A stretch of 39,761 nucleotides of DNA, taken from contig JAOPVI010000130.1 of the NCBI GenBank assembly GCA_025966225.1, forward strand, positions 1 through 39,761, given 5' to 3'. The stretch's first letter is position 1. The number at the start of each line of letters is the position of its first letter. The DNA comes from Mycobacterium sp. (GTDB lineage Bacteria; Actinomycetota; Actinomycetes; Mycobacteriales; Mycobacteriaceae). The translations under genes and the position numbers were made by a program. The notes under the pieces are model-generated. The model was not told the DNA's origin. It did not search any database and saw only the letters and a list, made by a program, of their open reading frames with translations. This document shows, piece by piece, positions 1 to 7,968 of this stretch.

Positions 1-99
1 GCGAAGCGGTGACCAGCGCGTGTTTCAGGAGGGTTCGCCGGGGTAATCGAATGTGAGCAGCGTCACACAATTCGAGGTGGCGGCTAATGGGAGGTGGTC

Positions 100-507
100 A
101 TGACCAGTAAAGAAACCCAAAACAATGGCGGCGCGGATCGTCCGGCCGGGACCGTTGACGAGGACGCCAATCCGCCTCTGAGCGATCCGAATGACGACAC
201 CGTTTACGGGGAGACCGGAACCATTCCGCCCCAAGACACCGGATCCGCCATACCGCCCTACGAAGGACGACAAACCAGCGGCAAGGTCAGTGGTCAAACC
301 GGTGACCCTGGAACGGGCGGATCCACCCGGCCAGAGGAGGACTCCGAATATCGGTCTCCCAAGCCAGCGGACACACCCGGCGGTGCGACAGCCTCGCCAG
401 CTGACGAGCAGCCCGCTTCCCAAGGCTCGGAAACCCAGACTGACGACGAAGGAGTTGAGGCACCGGCCCAGGCAAGCGGTACCCGTCGGGGCGAAGACAA
501 GCCGTGA
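100..507 (+). CDS. Hypothetical acidic, intrinsically disordered protein (135 aa)
   Basis: I do not recognise a family. The protein is rich in Gly, Pro, Thr, Asp and Glu, has no hydrophobic segment, no Cys and no signal peptide, and looks disordered throughout. A GTG at 94 is possible, but the ATG at 100 is preferred because GGGAGG (89-94) lies five bases upstream. It is followed by a decayed integrase module, so it may be accessory cargo or an older lineage-specific gene. It could bind nucleic acid or protein through its acidic tail, but nothing in the sequence shows that. The good ribosome-binding site and uninterrupted frame argue that it is translated. Confidence 0.55.
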   Translation: MTSKETQNNGGADRPAGTVDEDANPPLSDPNDDTVYGETGTIPPQDTGSAIPPYEGRQTSGKVSGQTGDPGTGGSTRPEEDSEYRSPKPADTPGGATASPADEQPASQGSETQTDDEGVEAPAQASGTRRGEDKP

Positions 508-544
508 TCCGACCCTCAACGGTAGGCGGGCCGCAGTTGGCAAA

Positions 545-685
545 ATGACGACCGTGGCTTCAGCTGAAACCCTCGTCACCGACTTTCAACTCCGCGGCAT
601 CCACGCCTACCGCAGCGACGGCGCAACCGAACATGCTTGTCACGCCACCATCAACGAGGTCGAAGTTCTACAGCGCCTTCAATGA
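545..685 (+). CDS. Possible small ORF or gene remnant upstream of excisionase remnant (46 aa)
   Basis: An ATG-started frame ends at the TGA just before the excisionase-like remnant. The peptide has ordinary globular composition (mixed charges, one Cys, two His) and no motif I recognise. No convincing ribosome-binding site precedes it. It may be the tail of a gene that belonged to the same integrated element, or chance. Low confidence. Confidence 0.2.
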   Translation: MTTVASAETLVTDFQLRGIHAYRSDGATEHACHATINEVEVLQRLQ

Positions 686-840
686 ACTTGCCCTATTGCT
701 TGCGGTGCCGCATGCGGCGCGGTTGCTGGGGATCAGTCGGGCCGCGGCCTACCGCCCGGTGGCCTCCGGGGAGCTGCCGGTGCGCCGGAGGTGGCCGCGG
801 TTACGTCGTGACAGCAGGCCTCCGGGACCTGGCGTCATGA
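678..840 (+). pseudogene. Decayed excisionase (helix-turn-helix), frameshifted
   Basis: One frame reads a helix-turn-helix excisionase core (AARLLGISRAAAYR followed by ASGELPVRR, roughly 700-790). The expected continuation (GGRGYVVTAGLRDL) is in the next frame and stops at 838-840. This implies an indel near 785-795. No good start codon fits the first frame. The stop overlaps the ATG of the following integrase remnant as ATGA, the usual coupling of an xis-int pair. In intact elements the product binds DNA and directs excision by the integrase. Here it is inactive, barring a sequencing error. Confidence 0.6.
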
Positions 841-1165
841 AAGGCTTTGTTCAGCAGCGCGGTTCACGGTGGTTCTCCGGGGGCCGGGTGAAACGTGACA
901 ACGACACCGTCATGTTCCGCTATTGGTCCGAGCGCACAGAGGCTGGCGACGCGCCCACCCCGCGGGAGGTGTCCGAAGCTTGCAAGACGTCAATCCACGC
1001 GGCGCGCGGCCGTTCGTCGCTATTAGTCGGGCATAGTGCCGAAGCCGGCCCCACCCGGGTTGGCACCAAAGACCGTTCGGAACGTCCACGCCTTCCTGCA
1101 CCGCGCCCTGGTCGACGCGGTCGCCTGGAAGTACCTCGTCGACAATCCAGCGGCGATGTTCCCAA
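837..1165 (+). pseudogene. Truncated tyrosine-recombinase (phage-type integrase) remnant
   Basis: The start MKGFVQQRGSRWFS looks like the N-terminus of an actinobacterial phage-type integrase. It joins directly to a segment (GRVKRDNDTVMFRYWSERTE) that I would expect much further into such proteins, so the arm-binding domain and part of the core-binding domain appear deleted. Near 1035-1045 the frame changes, and the core-binding helix pair continues as GLAPKTVRNVHAFLHRALVD to about NPAAM. The whole catalytic domain with the R-H-R-Y residues is absent. About 100 bases further on lies the initiator tRNA gene, a typical attachment target. This is best read as the scar of an element that integrated at the tRNA and decayed. 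Confidence 0.75.
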
Positions 1166-1227
1166 TCAGTCCCGCAGAATCGTTAGCTTTGCAAATGTTC
1201 CCAAAAGTGTTCCCAAACCCAATGAAA

Positions 1228-1255
1228 CGGCCCCCGGAGTGTTCTCCGGGGGCCG
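1228..1255 (-). terminator. Strong hairpin downstream of tRNA-fMet
   Basis: A 12-bp perfect stem (CGGCCCCCGGAG at 1228-1239 with its complement at 1244-1255) encloses a 4-base loop. On the minus strand it follows the tRNA 3' end by 7 bases and runs into TTTCATT. It probably terminates the tRNA transcript. The T tract is short, so termination by this hairpin is inferred from position. Confidence 0.7.
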
Positions 1256-1262
1256 TTCCTAC

Positions 1263-1339
1263 TGGTAGCGGGGACAGGATTCGAACCTGCGACCTCTGGG
1301 TTATGAGCCCAGCGAGCTACCGAGCTGCTCCACCCCGCG
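1263..1339 (-). tRNA. tRNA-fMet (initiator), anticodon CAT, CCA encoded
   Basis: The full cloverleaf reads on the minus strand, 77 bases with the encoded CCA (1263-1265). The anticodon is CAT. It is called initiator rather than elongator because the anticodon stem ends in three consecutive G:C pairs (GGG-CTCATAA-CCC) and the first acceptor position is a mismatch (C1 opposite U72). Both are hallmarks of initiator tRNA. The T-loop GGTTCGAATCC is intact. A promoter lies just upstream and a strong hairpin just downstream, so it is a single-gene transcript. Confidence 0.95.
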
Positions 1340-1352
1340 ACGGGTAAACACA

Positions 1353-1381
1353 AGGTTACCGATACCGTTGGCAGACTCCAA
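1353..1381 (-). promoter_or_regulatory. Promoter of tRNA-fMet
   Basis: On the minus strand there is a -35 TTGGAG (1376-1381), a 17-base spacer and a -10 TAACCT (1353-1358). Transcription would start about 7 bases before the mature tRNA 5' end at 1339. Confidence 0.6.
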
Positions 1382-1404
1382 ATCCGGTGTTCAGCGCCAC
1401 ATTT

Positions 1405-4404
1405 CTACTTGGCCGCCCGATACTTGTTCATCGCATCGTCCAGCCGCTGGAGCGCCTGACCGTAGTCCGCGAAGTTGCCGCCCTTCTGTGCTTGCGAGAC
1501 GGCATCCAATGCAGTGGTGACCTCTTGTAGCGCTGCGGCTTTCGCAGCGGAGATCTGCTGGGGACCGCCCGGCGCAACCACGGCGATGGGACTGGGCACC
1601 TCCGGTGCCTTGCCCGGCGCTGCGTCCGGTGGCACCTGCTGGCCCTGCGGCGCCGCCGGCTGCTGGCCACCCGGCAGGTCGGTCGGTTCCGGACCGGTGG
1701 CCGTTGCACCGGCACCCGGCCCGAACAACTCCGTCAGCGCCGCGCTGACCGTCGGCCCGTACCCGACCTTGTCGTTGTACATCATCGCCACGCGGATGAG
1801 TCGCGGGTACGACGACTGCGCGTCGCTGGCCCCTGGCGAGGCGTAGACGGGTTCGACGTACAGCAGCCCGCCTTGCGCCACCGGCAGCGTCAGCAGGTTG
1901 CCCCACCGGATGCGGTTCTGGTTGTCGCGCCCGATGACGCCGAGGTCCTGACTGACCGCGGTGTCGGTGGTGATCGCATTGTTGGCCAGCTTGGGCCCGT
2001 TGACTTGTCCAGGGATCGTCAGCACGGTGATCTTGCCGTACGTCGCAGGGTCCGAGCTTGCGCTGATGTAGGCCGCCAGGAAGTCCCTTCGGAATCTGTT
2101 CATCGCACTGGTCAGCTGGAAGGACGCCGAATTGTCGTTCTGCGCAATGTCCTTGGCGACGATGTAGTACGGGGGCTGGAAGCTGCTGGCCGTCGGGTTC
2201 GGATCAAGCGGCACGTCCCAGAAGTCCGACGTGGAGAAGAACGTCACCGGATCGTTGACGTGATACTTCGCCAACAGGGCCCGCTGCACCTTGAACAGGT
2301 CCTCCGGATAGCGCAGGTGCTCCTGCAGTTCGGGGCTGATGTCGCTCTTGGGCTTCACGGTGCCGGGGAACACATTCATCCACGCCTGCAGCACGGGGTC
2401 CTTTTCGTCCTGCGCGTACAGCGTGACGGTCCCGTCGTAGGCATCGACGGTGGCCTTCACCGAGTTGCGGATGTAGTTCACCTGCTTGTCCAGGGGCAGC
2501 CGGTTGAGTCCCACCTCGTTGGAGTCGGCCGTGGCCGAAGACAGACTGGTCAGCTCGGAGTACGGGAAGTTGTCGAGGGTGGTGTATCCGTCGACGATCC
2601 ACACCATCCGCTTGTTGACGATCGCGGGGTACACGCCGGTATCGGTGGTCAACCACGGCGCCACCGCCTCAACACGTTCGGTTGGGTCACGGTTGAACAG
2701 GATCTTGCTGTTCGGTCCGATCACGTCGGAGAACAAGAAGTTGCGCTCGGCGAACTTGGCCGCAAACAACGTGCGCGCCAACCAGTTACCCACGGGAACC
2801 CCGCCGGTACCGCCGTACGTGTAGTTCTTGGTCTCGGTGTTGGTTTCGTAGTCGTACTCGCGGTCGTTGCCGTTCTTGCCGACGATCGCGTAGTCCGCCG
2901 CCGTATTCGAGATGACGGGGCCGTAGTAGATGCGCGGCTGGTCCAACGGAGCCGGGCCCGGCTGCACCACACTGCCGTTGGCGCCGACGACGCTGGCCAG
3001 GAACTCCGGATATCCACCGTTCTGGTTGGGATCGTTGGCCACGCCCCGCACCGTGTTGGCAGGCGAGGCGATGAAGCCGTTGCCGTGGGTGTAGACGGTG
3101 TGCCGGTTGATCCAGTCGCGCTGGTTGTCGATCAGCCGGTCCGGGTTGAGTTCGCGCGCCGCGACGACGAAGTCACGCAGGTTGCCGTCGGGCCCGTTGT
3201 AGCGGTCGATGGCCAGCTGGTCGGGGAAGTAGTAGAAGTTCTTGCCCTGCTGGAACTGCGTGAACGCCGGGGCGACGATGGTGGGGTCCAGCAGCCGGAT
3301 GTTGGAGGTCGTCGCCCGGTCGGCCGCGACCTGTTGCGCAGTGGTCTGGGCGTCGCCGCTGTAGTCGCGGTAGGTCACGACGTCCTCGGTCAGGCCGTAG
3401 GCCTGTCTGGTGGCCGTGATACTTCGACCGATGTATTCGCTTTCCTTCTGTGCGGCATTCGGTTTCACGCTGAACTGCTCGACGATCAACGGCCAGCCCG
3501 CGCCAACGATGAGTGACGACAGCAGCAGCAAGACGACGCCGATCGCGGGAATCCGCAAGTCGTGCAGCACGACCGCGGAGAACACGGCGACCGCACAGAT
3601 CACCGCGATGGCCAACAGGATCAGCTTGGCGGGCAATACCGCGTTGATGTCGGTGTACCCCGCGCCGGTGAACGGCTTGCCACCACGGGTGTGGCTCAGC
3701 AGCTCGTAGCGGTCCAGCCAATACGCGAACGCCTTGAGCAACACCAGCGTGCCGACCACCGTGACCAGCTGGATGCGCGCGGACTTGCTCAGTGCCCCGC
3801 TGCGGCCGGCCAGTCGGATGCCTCCGAAGAGGTAGTGCCCCAAGAGATTCGCGATGAAGGCGAGGAACGTCGCGGCGAACAGATAGGTCAGCACCATTCG
3901 GTAGAACGGCAGGTCGAACGCGTAGAAGCCCAGATCCATGCCGAACTGGGGGTCGACGACGCCGAAGCTTCCACCGTGCAGGAACAGTTGCACCCGAACC
4001 CAGTCGGTCTGCGCGATGGCGCCTGCGATCACGCCGATGAAGACGGGGATGCCGATTCCGAAGAGCTTGAGCCGCGACATCGCGAGGGTGCGGTACCGGG
4101 CGATCGGATCGTTGGGCCCCGCAGTTGGAACGAAGACGGGGCGGGTGCGGTAGGCGAGCGCAAGCGCCGCGAACACGACCGTGCCGATCAGCGCAGCCAC
4201 CACCACGAAGATGGTCAGTTTGGTGAACAGCGTCGTGGTGAACACCGAGCGATAGCCGAGTTCACCGAACCACAGCCAGTTGACCCATGCGTCGACCAGT
4301 TTCGGTCCGATCAACAAAAGCAGAACGGCCACGAGCGCAATCGCGATCAGAATCCGGCTCCGCCGGGTTAGCTTCGGCATCCTCGCCGCGGGCCGCATCC
4401 CCAC
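1405..4404 (-). CDS. UPF0182 family integral membrane protein (999 aa; Rv3193c-like)
   Basis: This large membrane protein of the actinobacterial UPF0182 family has no established function. The N-terminal third carries about seven hydrophobic segments (first at roughly residues 18-36, others to about residue 310). A long, probably extracytoplasmic globular region follows to about residue 885. The last 110 residues are a Pro/Gln/Ala-rich linker and a short helical tail. The length matches the mycobacterial homologue as I recall it. The GTG at 4404 is chosen because GGAG lies seven bases upstream; ATGs at 4398 and 4380 are alternatives. The gene lies 108 bases downstream of the PDZ/Lon protease gene on the same strand, as in M. 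tuberculosis. The tRNA promoter region lies between its stop and tRNA-fMet. Confidence 0.93.
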   Translation of the reverse strand: MGMRPAARMPKLTRRSRILIAIALVAVLLLLIGPKLVDAWVNWLWFGELGYRSVFTTTLFTKLTIFVVVAALIGTVVFAALALAYRTRPVFVPTAGPNDPIARYRTLAMSRLKLFGIGIPVFIGVIAGAIAQTDWVRVQLFLHGGSFGVVDPQFGMDLGFYAFDLPFYRMVLTYLFAATFLAFIANLLGHYLFGGIRLAGRSGALSKSARIQLVTVVGTLVLLKAFAYWLDRYELLSHTRGGKPFTGAGYTDINAVLPAKLILLAIAVICAVAVFSAVVLHDLRIPAIGVVLLLLSSLIVGAGWPLIVEQFSVKPNAAQKESEYIGRSITATRQAYGLTEDVVTYRDYSGDAQTTAQQVAADRATTSNIRLLDPTIVAPAFTQFQQGKNFYYFPDQLAIDRYNGPDGNLRDFVVAARELNPDRLIDNQRDWINRHTVYTHGNGFIASPANTVRGVANDPNQNGGYPEFLASVVGANGSVVQPGPAPLDQPRIYYGPVISNTAADYAIVGKNGNDREYDYETNTETKNYTYGGTGGVPVGNWLARTLFAAKFAERNFLFSDVIGPNSKILFNRDPTERVEAVAPWLTTDTGVYPAIVNKRMVWIVDGYTTLDNFPYSELTSLSSATADSNEVGLNRLPLDKQVNYIRNSVKATVDAYDGTVTLYAQDEKDPVLQAWMNVFPGTVKPKSDISPELQEHLRYPEDLFKVQRALLAKYHVNDPVTFFSTSDFWDVPLDPNPTASSFQPPYYIVAKDIAQNDNSASFQLTSAMNRFRRDFLAAYISASSDPATYGKITVLTIPGQVNGPKLANNAITTDTAVSQDLGVIGRDNQNRIRWGNLLTLPVAQGGLLYVEPVYASPGASDAQSSYPRLIRVAMMYNDKVGYGPTVSAALTELFGPGAGATATGPEPTDLPGGQQPAAPQGQQVPPDAAPGKAPEVPSPIAVVAPGGPQQISAAKAAALQEVTTALDAVSQAQKGGNFADYGQALQRLDDAMNKYRAAK

Positions 4405-4512
4405 TCGTCAACTCCAGTCCGGATAGCTCGTACTCATGACGTCGGACGAGGAGTCAGGCTCGATCATCCGTCGACGTGTCACAACTCTACGCAACGGTCG
4501 CGAAGGGACCGC

Positions 4513-5559
4513 TTAGCAACTGGGAGGTTCGCCACCAGCGGAATAGGTCTTGAGCCCCGAGACCGCGTCGGTGAGGGTGTCCACCTTGATGAGCCGCAAC
4601 TCGTCGTCGTGGGCCGTCTTGGCCTCGGCGCAGTTGTCCGCGGGCACGAGAAAGGCCGTCGCACCCGCCTCGAGCGCCGCCTGCATCTTGTGAGTGATGC
4701 CGCCGATCGGGCCCACCTTGCCGTCACTGGTGATCGTGCCCGTGCCGGCGACGAACTTGCCCCCGTTGAGGTCTCCGGTGGTGAGTTTGTCGACGACGGC
4801 GAGGCTGAACATCAACCCGGCGGAGGGCCCGCCGATGTTGGCGAGGTTGAAGTCGATGGTGAACGGCGCCCACGGCGCGTCCAGCACTCCAATGCCCAGG
4901 AAGCCGTAGTCGCGGTCGGGGTTGTCCCCCAACTTGATCGTCGCGGTGCCCAACGCCCCGTTCTTGCGGCGATAGTCGACGACGAACGAGTCGCCGGGCT
5001 TGGTGGTCTTGAGCACCGCGGTGAACTCCTTGAGATTCGCCACCGGCTTGTTGTTCACCATGTCGATGGCATCCCCTGGCTCCAGAAGACCCGTCGACGG
5101 GCCCTTGTCGGCCACCGTCTGGACCGTCACCGCCGAGGGAAACTTCCCCAGGTACGACAACGCGGCGTATTCGGCGCTGTCCTCCGAGTTCTTGAAGTCC
5201 GTCGTGTTGGCCTTGTCGATGTCGTCCTTGGACTTGTCCGGCGGATAGATCAGATCGCGCGGCACCAGCTGATCACGGCCCGACAGCCACAGCGTCAGGG
5301 CTTGGCCGAGCGTTAGCCCGTCGCTCTGGGACACGGTGGTCATGTTCAGGTGCCCGGACGTCGGATGCACGTCGGTGCCCTGGATGTCGACGACCTGCTT
5401 GCCGTCGACCTCGCCAAGGGTGTCGAACGTCGGGCCGGGACCCAATGCCACGAACGGCACTGTCACCGCCGACAGAAGCACGCCGAAGGCCAATATCGGC
5501 ACGACGGCCACCAGCACGGTCAAGATCCGCCTGTTCACGACGCCCACATTAGGGCTCAT
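4513..5559 (-). CDS. PDZ and Lon-type (S16) serine protease, membrane-anchored (348 aa; Rv3194c-like)
   Basis: One N-terminal membrane segment (about residues 11-35) is followed by an extracytoplasmic region. A PDZ domain (about 130-205, around GLLEPGDAIDMVNNKPV) precedes a C-terminal Lon S16 peptidase domain (about 225-340). The Ser of GGPSAGL and the Lys of GGITHKMQAA form the expected Ser-Lys dyad. The family is thought to process or degrade secreted proteins; the substrate is unknown. The ATG at 5559 is annotated; a GTG at 5538 immediately before the membrane segment (VNRRILTVLV) is equally plausible. It is divergent from the DUF2342 gene, and a copy of the GTCGCTCCGCTC element lies in the intergenic space. 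Confidence 0.9.
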   Translation of the reverse strand: MSPNVGVVNRRILTVLVAVVPILAFGVLLSAVTVPFVALGPGPTFDTLGEVDGKQVVDIQGTDVHPTSGHLNMTTVSQSDGLTLGQALTLWLSGRDQLVPRDLIYPPDKSKDDIDKANTTDFKNSEDSAEYAALSYLGKFPSAVTVQTVADKGPSTGLLEPGDAIDMVNNKPVANLKEFTAVLKTTKPGDSFVVDYRRKNGALGTATIKLGDNPDRDYGFLGIGVLDAPWAPFTIDFNLANIGGPSAGLMFSLAVVDKLTTGDLNGGKFVAGTGTITSDGKVGPIGGITHKMQAALEAGATAFLVPADNCAEAKTAHDDELRLIKVDTLTDAVSGLKTYSAGGEPPSC

Positions 5560-5575
5560 GGCTAGAAGATCCCCC

Positions 5576-5587
5576 GTCGCTCCGCTC
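5576..5587 (+). repeat. Copy 1 of dispersed 12-base element GTCGCTCCGCTC
   Basis: The 12-mer lies between the divergent Lon-type protease and DUF2342 genes. It is followed by CCTGCCCGCAGG, a small hairpin. The same 12-mer occurs at 21455-21466 (minus), 32642-32653 and 33348-33359, each at the start of a gene. Confidence 0.7.
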
Positions 5588-5648
5588 CTGCCCGCAGGAA
5601 TTCACTCTCAGCGTGACCCGCAACCTCACCTCCGGCGCGTCCGGTGAG

Positions 5649-5654
5649 TACCGT
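5649..5654 (+). promoter_or_regulatory. -10 element TACCGT, leaderless start of DUF2342 gene
   Basis: TACCGT fits the mycobacterial TANNNT -10. It ends seven bases before the ATG at 5661, so the transcript probably starts at the start codon. No clear -35 is seen. Confidence 0.4.
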
Positions 5655-5660
5655 TGAAGC

Positions 5661-6995
5661 ATGGCTGACCTGCCCTTCGGCTTCTCCCCGGGCGATGACC
5701 CCGATCCCGACAAGCGCAAGAAGGACCCCGACTCCGGTTCTGGGCCCGATCCCCTCGGCTTCGGCGGAGGCGACTTCGACATGGCCGACCTCGGCCAGAT
5801 CTTCGCCAAGCTCGGCGAGATGTTCAGCGGTGCAGGCAACGTGATGGGGAGCGGCCAGCAGTCCGGACCGGTCAACTACGACCTTGCCCGCCAGCTGGCG
5901 TCGAGCTCGATCGGATTCGTCAAACCCGTGCCCGAGCAGACCAGCAGCGCCGTGGCCGACGCCGTCCGGCTGGCCGAGACGTGGCTCGATGGCGTCACCG
6001 CCCTCCCTGCCGGGACGACGCGGTCGGTCGCATGGACGCCGAGCGACTGGGTCGACAACACCATGAACACCTGGAAGCGGCTGTGCGACCCGGTGGCCGA
6101 GCAGATCTCGACGGTTTGGGCTTCGACGCTGCCCGAAGAGGCCAAGAGCATGGCCGGTCCCCTGCTGGCGATGATGTCGCAGATGGGCGGCATGGCGTTC
6201 GGTTCACAATTGGGTCAGGCCCTCGGCAAGCTGTCGCAAGAAGTGTTGACGTCCACCGACATTGGGATTCCGCTCGGTCCCAAGGGGGTGGCCGCCCTGA
6301 TGCCGGAGGCCATCGAGGCACTTGGCGAGGACCTCGAGCAGCCACGCAGTGAGATCCTGATATTCCTGGCCGCCAGGGAAGCCGCGCACCACCGCCTGTT
6401 CAGCCACGTGCCGTGGTTGTCCAGCCAGTTGCTAAGCGCCATCGAGGCGTTCGCCAAGGGCATGAAGGTCGACACCAGCGGCATCGAGGGTCTGGCCCAG
6501 GGCTTCAATCCCGAGATGCTTGGCGATCCCGCAGCCATGGAGCAACTGCTCAATCAGGGCATCTTCGAGCCGAAGGCCACGCCCGAGCAGGTCTCGGCGC
6601 TCGAACGCCTCGAGACACTGCTCGCCCTGATCGACGGATGGGTGCAGACGGTGGTCGGCGAAGCGCTCGGCGACCGCATCCCCGGCACGTCCGCGCTCAG
6701 CGAGACACTGCGTCGCCGCCGCGCCACGGGCGGACCCGCCGAGCAGACGTTCGCCACGCTCGTCGGGCTCGAACTGCGGCCCCGCAAGCTGCGCGAGGCC
6801 GCGGTGCTGTGGGAGCGCCTCACCGCTGCGGTCGGCTCCGACGCCCGCGACGCGGTGTGGCAGCACCCCGATCTGCTCCCCGGCGCCGAGGACCTCGACG
6901 AGCCCGCTGCGTTCATCGACCGCATCGTCGGCGGCGACACCAGCGGCTTCGACCAGGCCATCGCCGACCTCGAACGCGAGCAGGACGGCTCTTAG
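5661..6995 (+). CDS. DUF2342 / zinc-dependent metalloprotease-like protein (444 aa; Rv3195-like)
   Basis: A Pro/Asp/Gly-rich, charged N-terminus of about 40 residues precedes an alpha-helical body of the DUF2342 family (TIGR03624-type, often named zinc-dependent metalloprotease or putative hydrolase). The region REAAHHRLFSHVPWL (around residue 240) is the family's zincin-like helix, but it is not a canonical HExxH, so catalysis is unproven. No signal peptide is seen, so the protein is probably cytoplasmic. The ATG is preceded by a TACCGT -10 at leaderless spacing. It heads a same-strand run with the cyclodehydratase-like and ABC1 kinase genes, an order conserved in mycobacteria, which hints at a shared process. 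Confidence 0.88.
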   Translation: MADLPFGFSPGDDPDPDKRKKDPDSGSGPDPLGFGGGDFDMADLGQIFAKLGEMFSGAGNVMGSGQQSGPVNYDLARQLASSSIGFVKPVPEQTSSAVADAVRLAETWLDGVTALPAGTTRSVAWTPSDWVDNTMNTWKRLCDPVAEQISTVWASTLPEEAKSMAGPLLAMMSQMGGMAFGSQLGQALGKLSQEVLTSTDIGIPLGPKGVAALMPEAIEALGEDLEQPRSEILIFLAAREAAHHRLFSHVPWLSSQLLSAIEAFAKGMKVDTSGIEGLAQGFNPEMLGDPAAMEQLLNQGIFEPKATPEQVSALERLETLLALIDGWVQTVVGEALGDRIPGTSALSETLRRRRATGGPAEQTFATLVGLELRPRKLREAAVLWERLTAAVGSDARDAVWQHPDLLPGAEDLDEPAAFIDRIVGGDTSGFDQAIADLEREQDGS

Positions 6996-7062
6996 TTCGG
7001 TCGACGCGCGGCCTGTGGATAACTGATTCGTCGGCAGGTGCTTTCGTGGCACAGTCGTCTTC

Positions 7063-7893
7063 GTGTTGCGGCATACGCTCAATCCCGCGCTACCGGTGCT
7101 CATCCGGCCGGACGGCGCCGTGCAGGTGGGCTGGGATCCGCGGCGGGCGAAGTTGGTCCGCCCGCCCGACGGGCTGACCGCACCGGCGCTGGCCGACCTG
7201 CTGCGGACCATGCAATCGGGCGTCGTCGTCGCCGAGTTGTGCACGTTGGCACTCAACCGCGGCATCGCCGAGGCAGCCGCGATGTCCGCGCTCGTCACGT
7301 CCCTGACCGAGGCGGGGCTTGTCACCATCGACCGTCCGCGGATGCGCTCGGCCTCCGTCCGCATCCATGGCCGCGGGCCGCTTTCGGATCTCCTGGCCAG
7401 CGGACTTCGATGTTCGGGGGCCAGAGTGCGCCACAGCAACCTCGGCCACGCCGGGGTTACGGCTGCCACGGCCGACCTCGTGGTGCTGACGGACTTCCTG
7501 GCCCCCGATCCGCGACTGGTGCGCGACCTGCACCGGGCGGAGGTGCCGCACCTGCCCGTTCGCTTCCGTGACGGCACCGGGTTGATCGGCCCCCTCGTCA
7601 TTCCGGGTGTGACGAGTTGCCTGCGTTGCGCCGACCTTTACCGCAGCGACCGCGACGCCGACTGGCCTGCGGTGGCCGCCCAGCTTCGCGGCGCCGTGGG
7701 GAGCGCCGACAGGGCCACCGTGCTCGCCACCGCGGCATTGGCGCTCAACCAGGTGCACCGGGTCATCGGTGCAATCGGCGACGGGCACGACCCCCGCACG
7801 CTACCGACCCTGGACACGACGCTCGAGTTCGACGTCAACACGGGCACCACCACCGCCAGACGATGGTCACGGCATCCGCGCTGCGAGTGTTGA
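7063..7893 (+). CDS. E1-like / cyclodehydratase-type protein (276 aa; Rv3196-like)
   Basis: The protein resembles the ThiF/E1-like and leader-peptide-binding proteins of azole-forming (TOMM) biosynthesis. The N-terminal 90 residues look like a winged-helix or peptide-clasp region (LIRPDGAVQVGWDP). The middle has a Rossmann-like strand pattern (ATADLVVLTDFLAPDP). The C-terminal half has a metal-binding pattern: CLRCAD near residue 188 and CEC at the extreme C-terminus. I see no GxGxxG nucleotide motif, so it may have lost adenylation. No YcaO cyclodehydratase, dehydrogenase or precursor peptide is nearby, so it is an orphan. It starts at GTG with no clear ribosome-binding site. Function unknown; family assignment moderate. 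Confidence 0.7.
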   Translation: MLRHTLNPALPVLIRPDGAVQVGWDPRRAKLVRPPDGLTAPALADLLRTMQSGVVVAELCTLALNRGIAEAAAMSALVTSLTEAGLVTIDRPRMRSASVRIHGRGPLSDLLASGLRCSGARVRHSNLGHAGVTAATADLVVLTDFLAPDPRLVRDLHRAEVPHLPVRFRDGTGLIGPLVIPGVTSCLRCADLYRSDRDADWPAVAAQLRGAVGSADRATVLATAALALNQVHRVIGAIGDGHDPRTLPTLDTTLEFDVNTGTTTARRWSRHPRCEC

Positions 7894-7956
7894 CCCCGAT
7901 TGCCACGACTTGCGTGCTTTTAGGCACTTGACATCGGACCACTCAGCGCGGTCGTG

Positions 7957-7962
7957 GACAAT
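7957..7962 (+). promoter_or_regulatory. Possible -10 (GACAAT) for ABC1 kinase gene; TTGACA further upstream
   Basis: GACAAT ends seven bases before the GTG at 7969. A perfect TTGACA lies at 7928-7933, but the 23-base spacing is too long for a normal pair, so only the -10 is proposed. Confidence 0.25.
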
Positions 7963-7968
7963 GGCCGG

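Noticed and set aside
1036..1347. ORF reading through the integrase remnant into the tRNA
   Set aside because: Its C-terminal half (GDRIRTCDLWVM) is the translated reverse of the tRNA, a common annotation artefact.
1873..3516. Long plus-strand open frame opposite the UPF0182 gene
   Set aside because: It is a shadow of a well-conserved protein in a high-GC sequence; its translation is Arg/Val/Asp/Gly-rich without domains.
4408..4482. Possible 24-aa leader ORF before the UPF0182 gene (minus strand, GTG start)
   Set aside because: No ribosome-binding site, the nearby TAGAGT is too close to the start for a leaderless mRNA, and no motif is seen.
6432..7601. Long minus-strand open frame across the DUF2342 and cyclodehydratase-like genes
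   Set aside because: Composition is that of an antisense GC frame, and both plus-strand genes are recognisable.
7063..7893. A full azole-peptide (TOMM) gene cluster
   Set aside because: No YcaO, dehydrogenase, precursor peptide or exporter is nearby; only one related protein is present.
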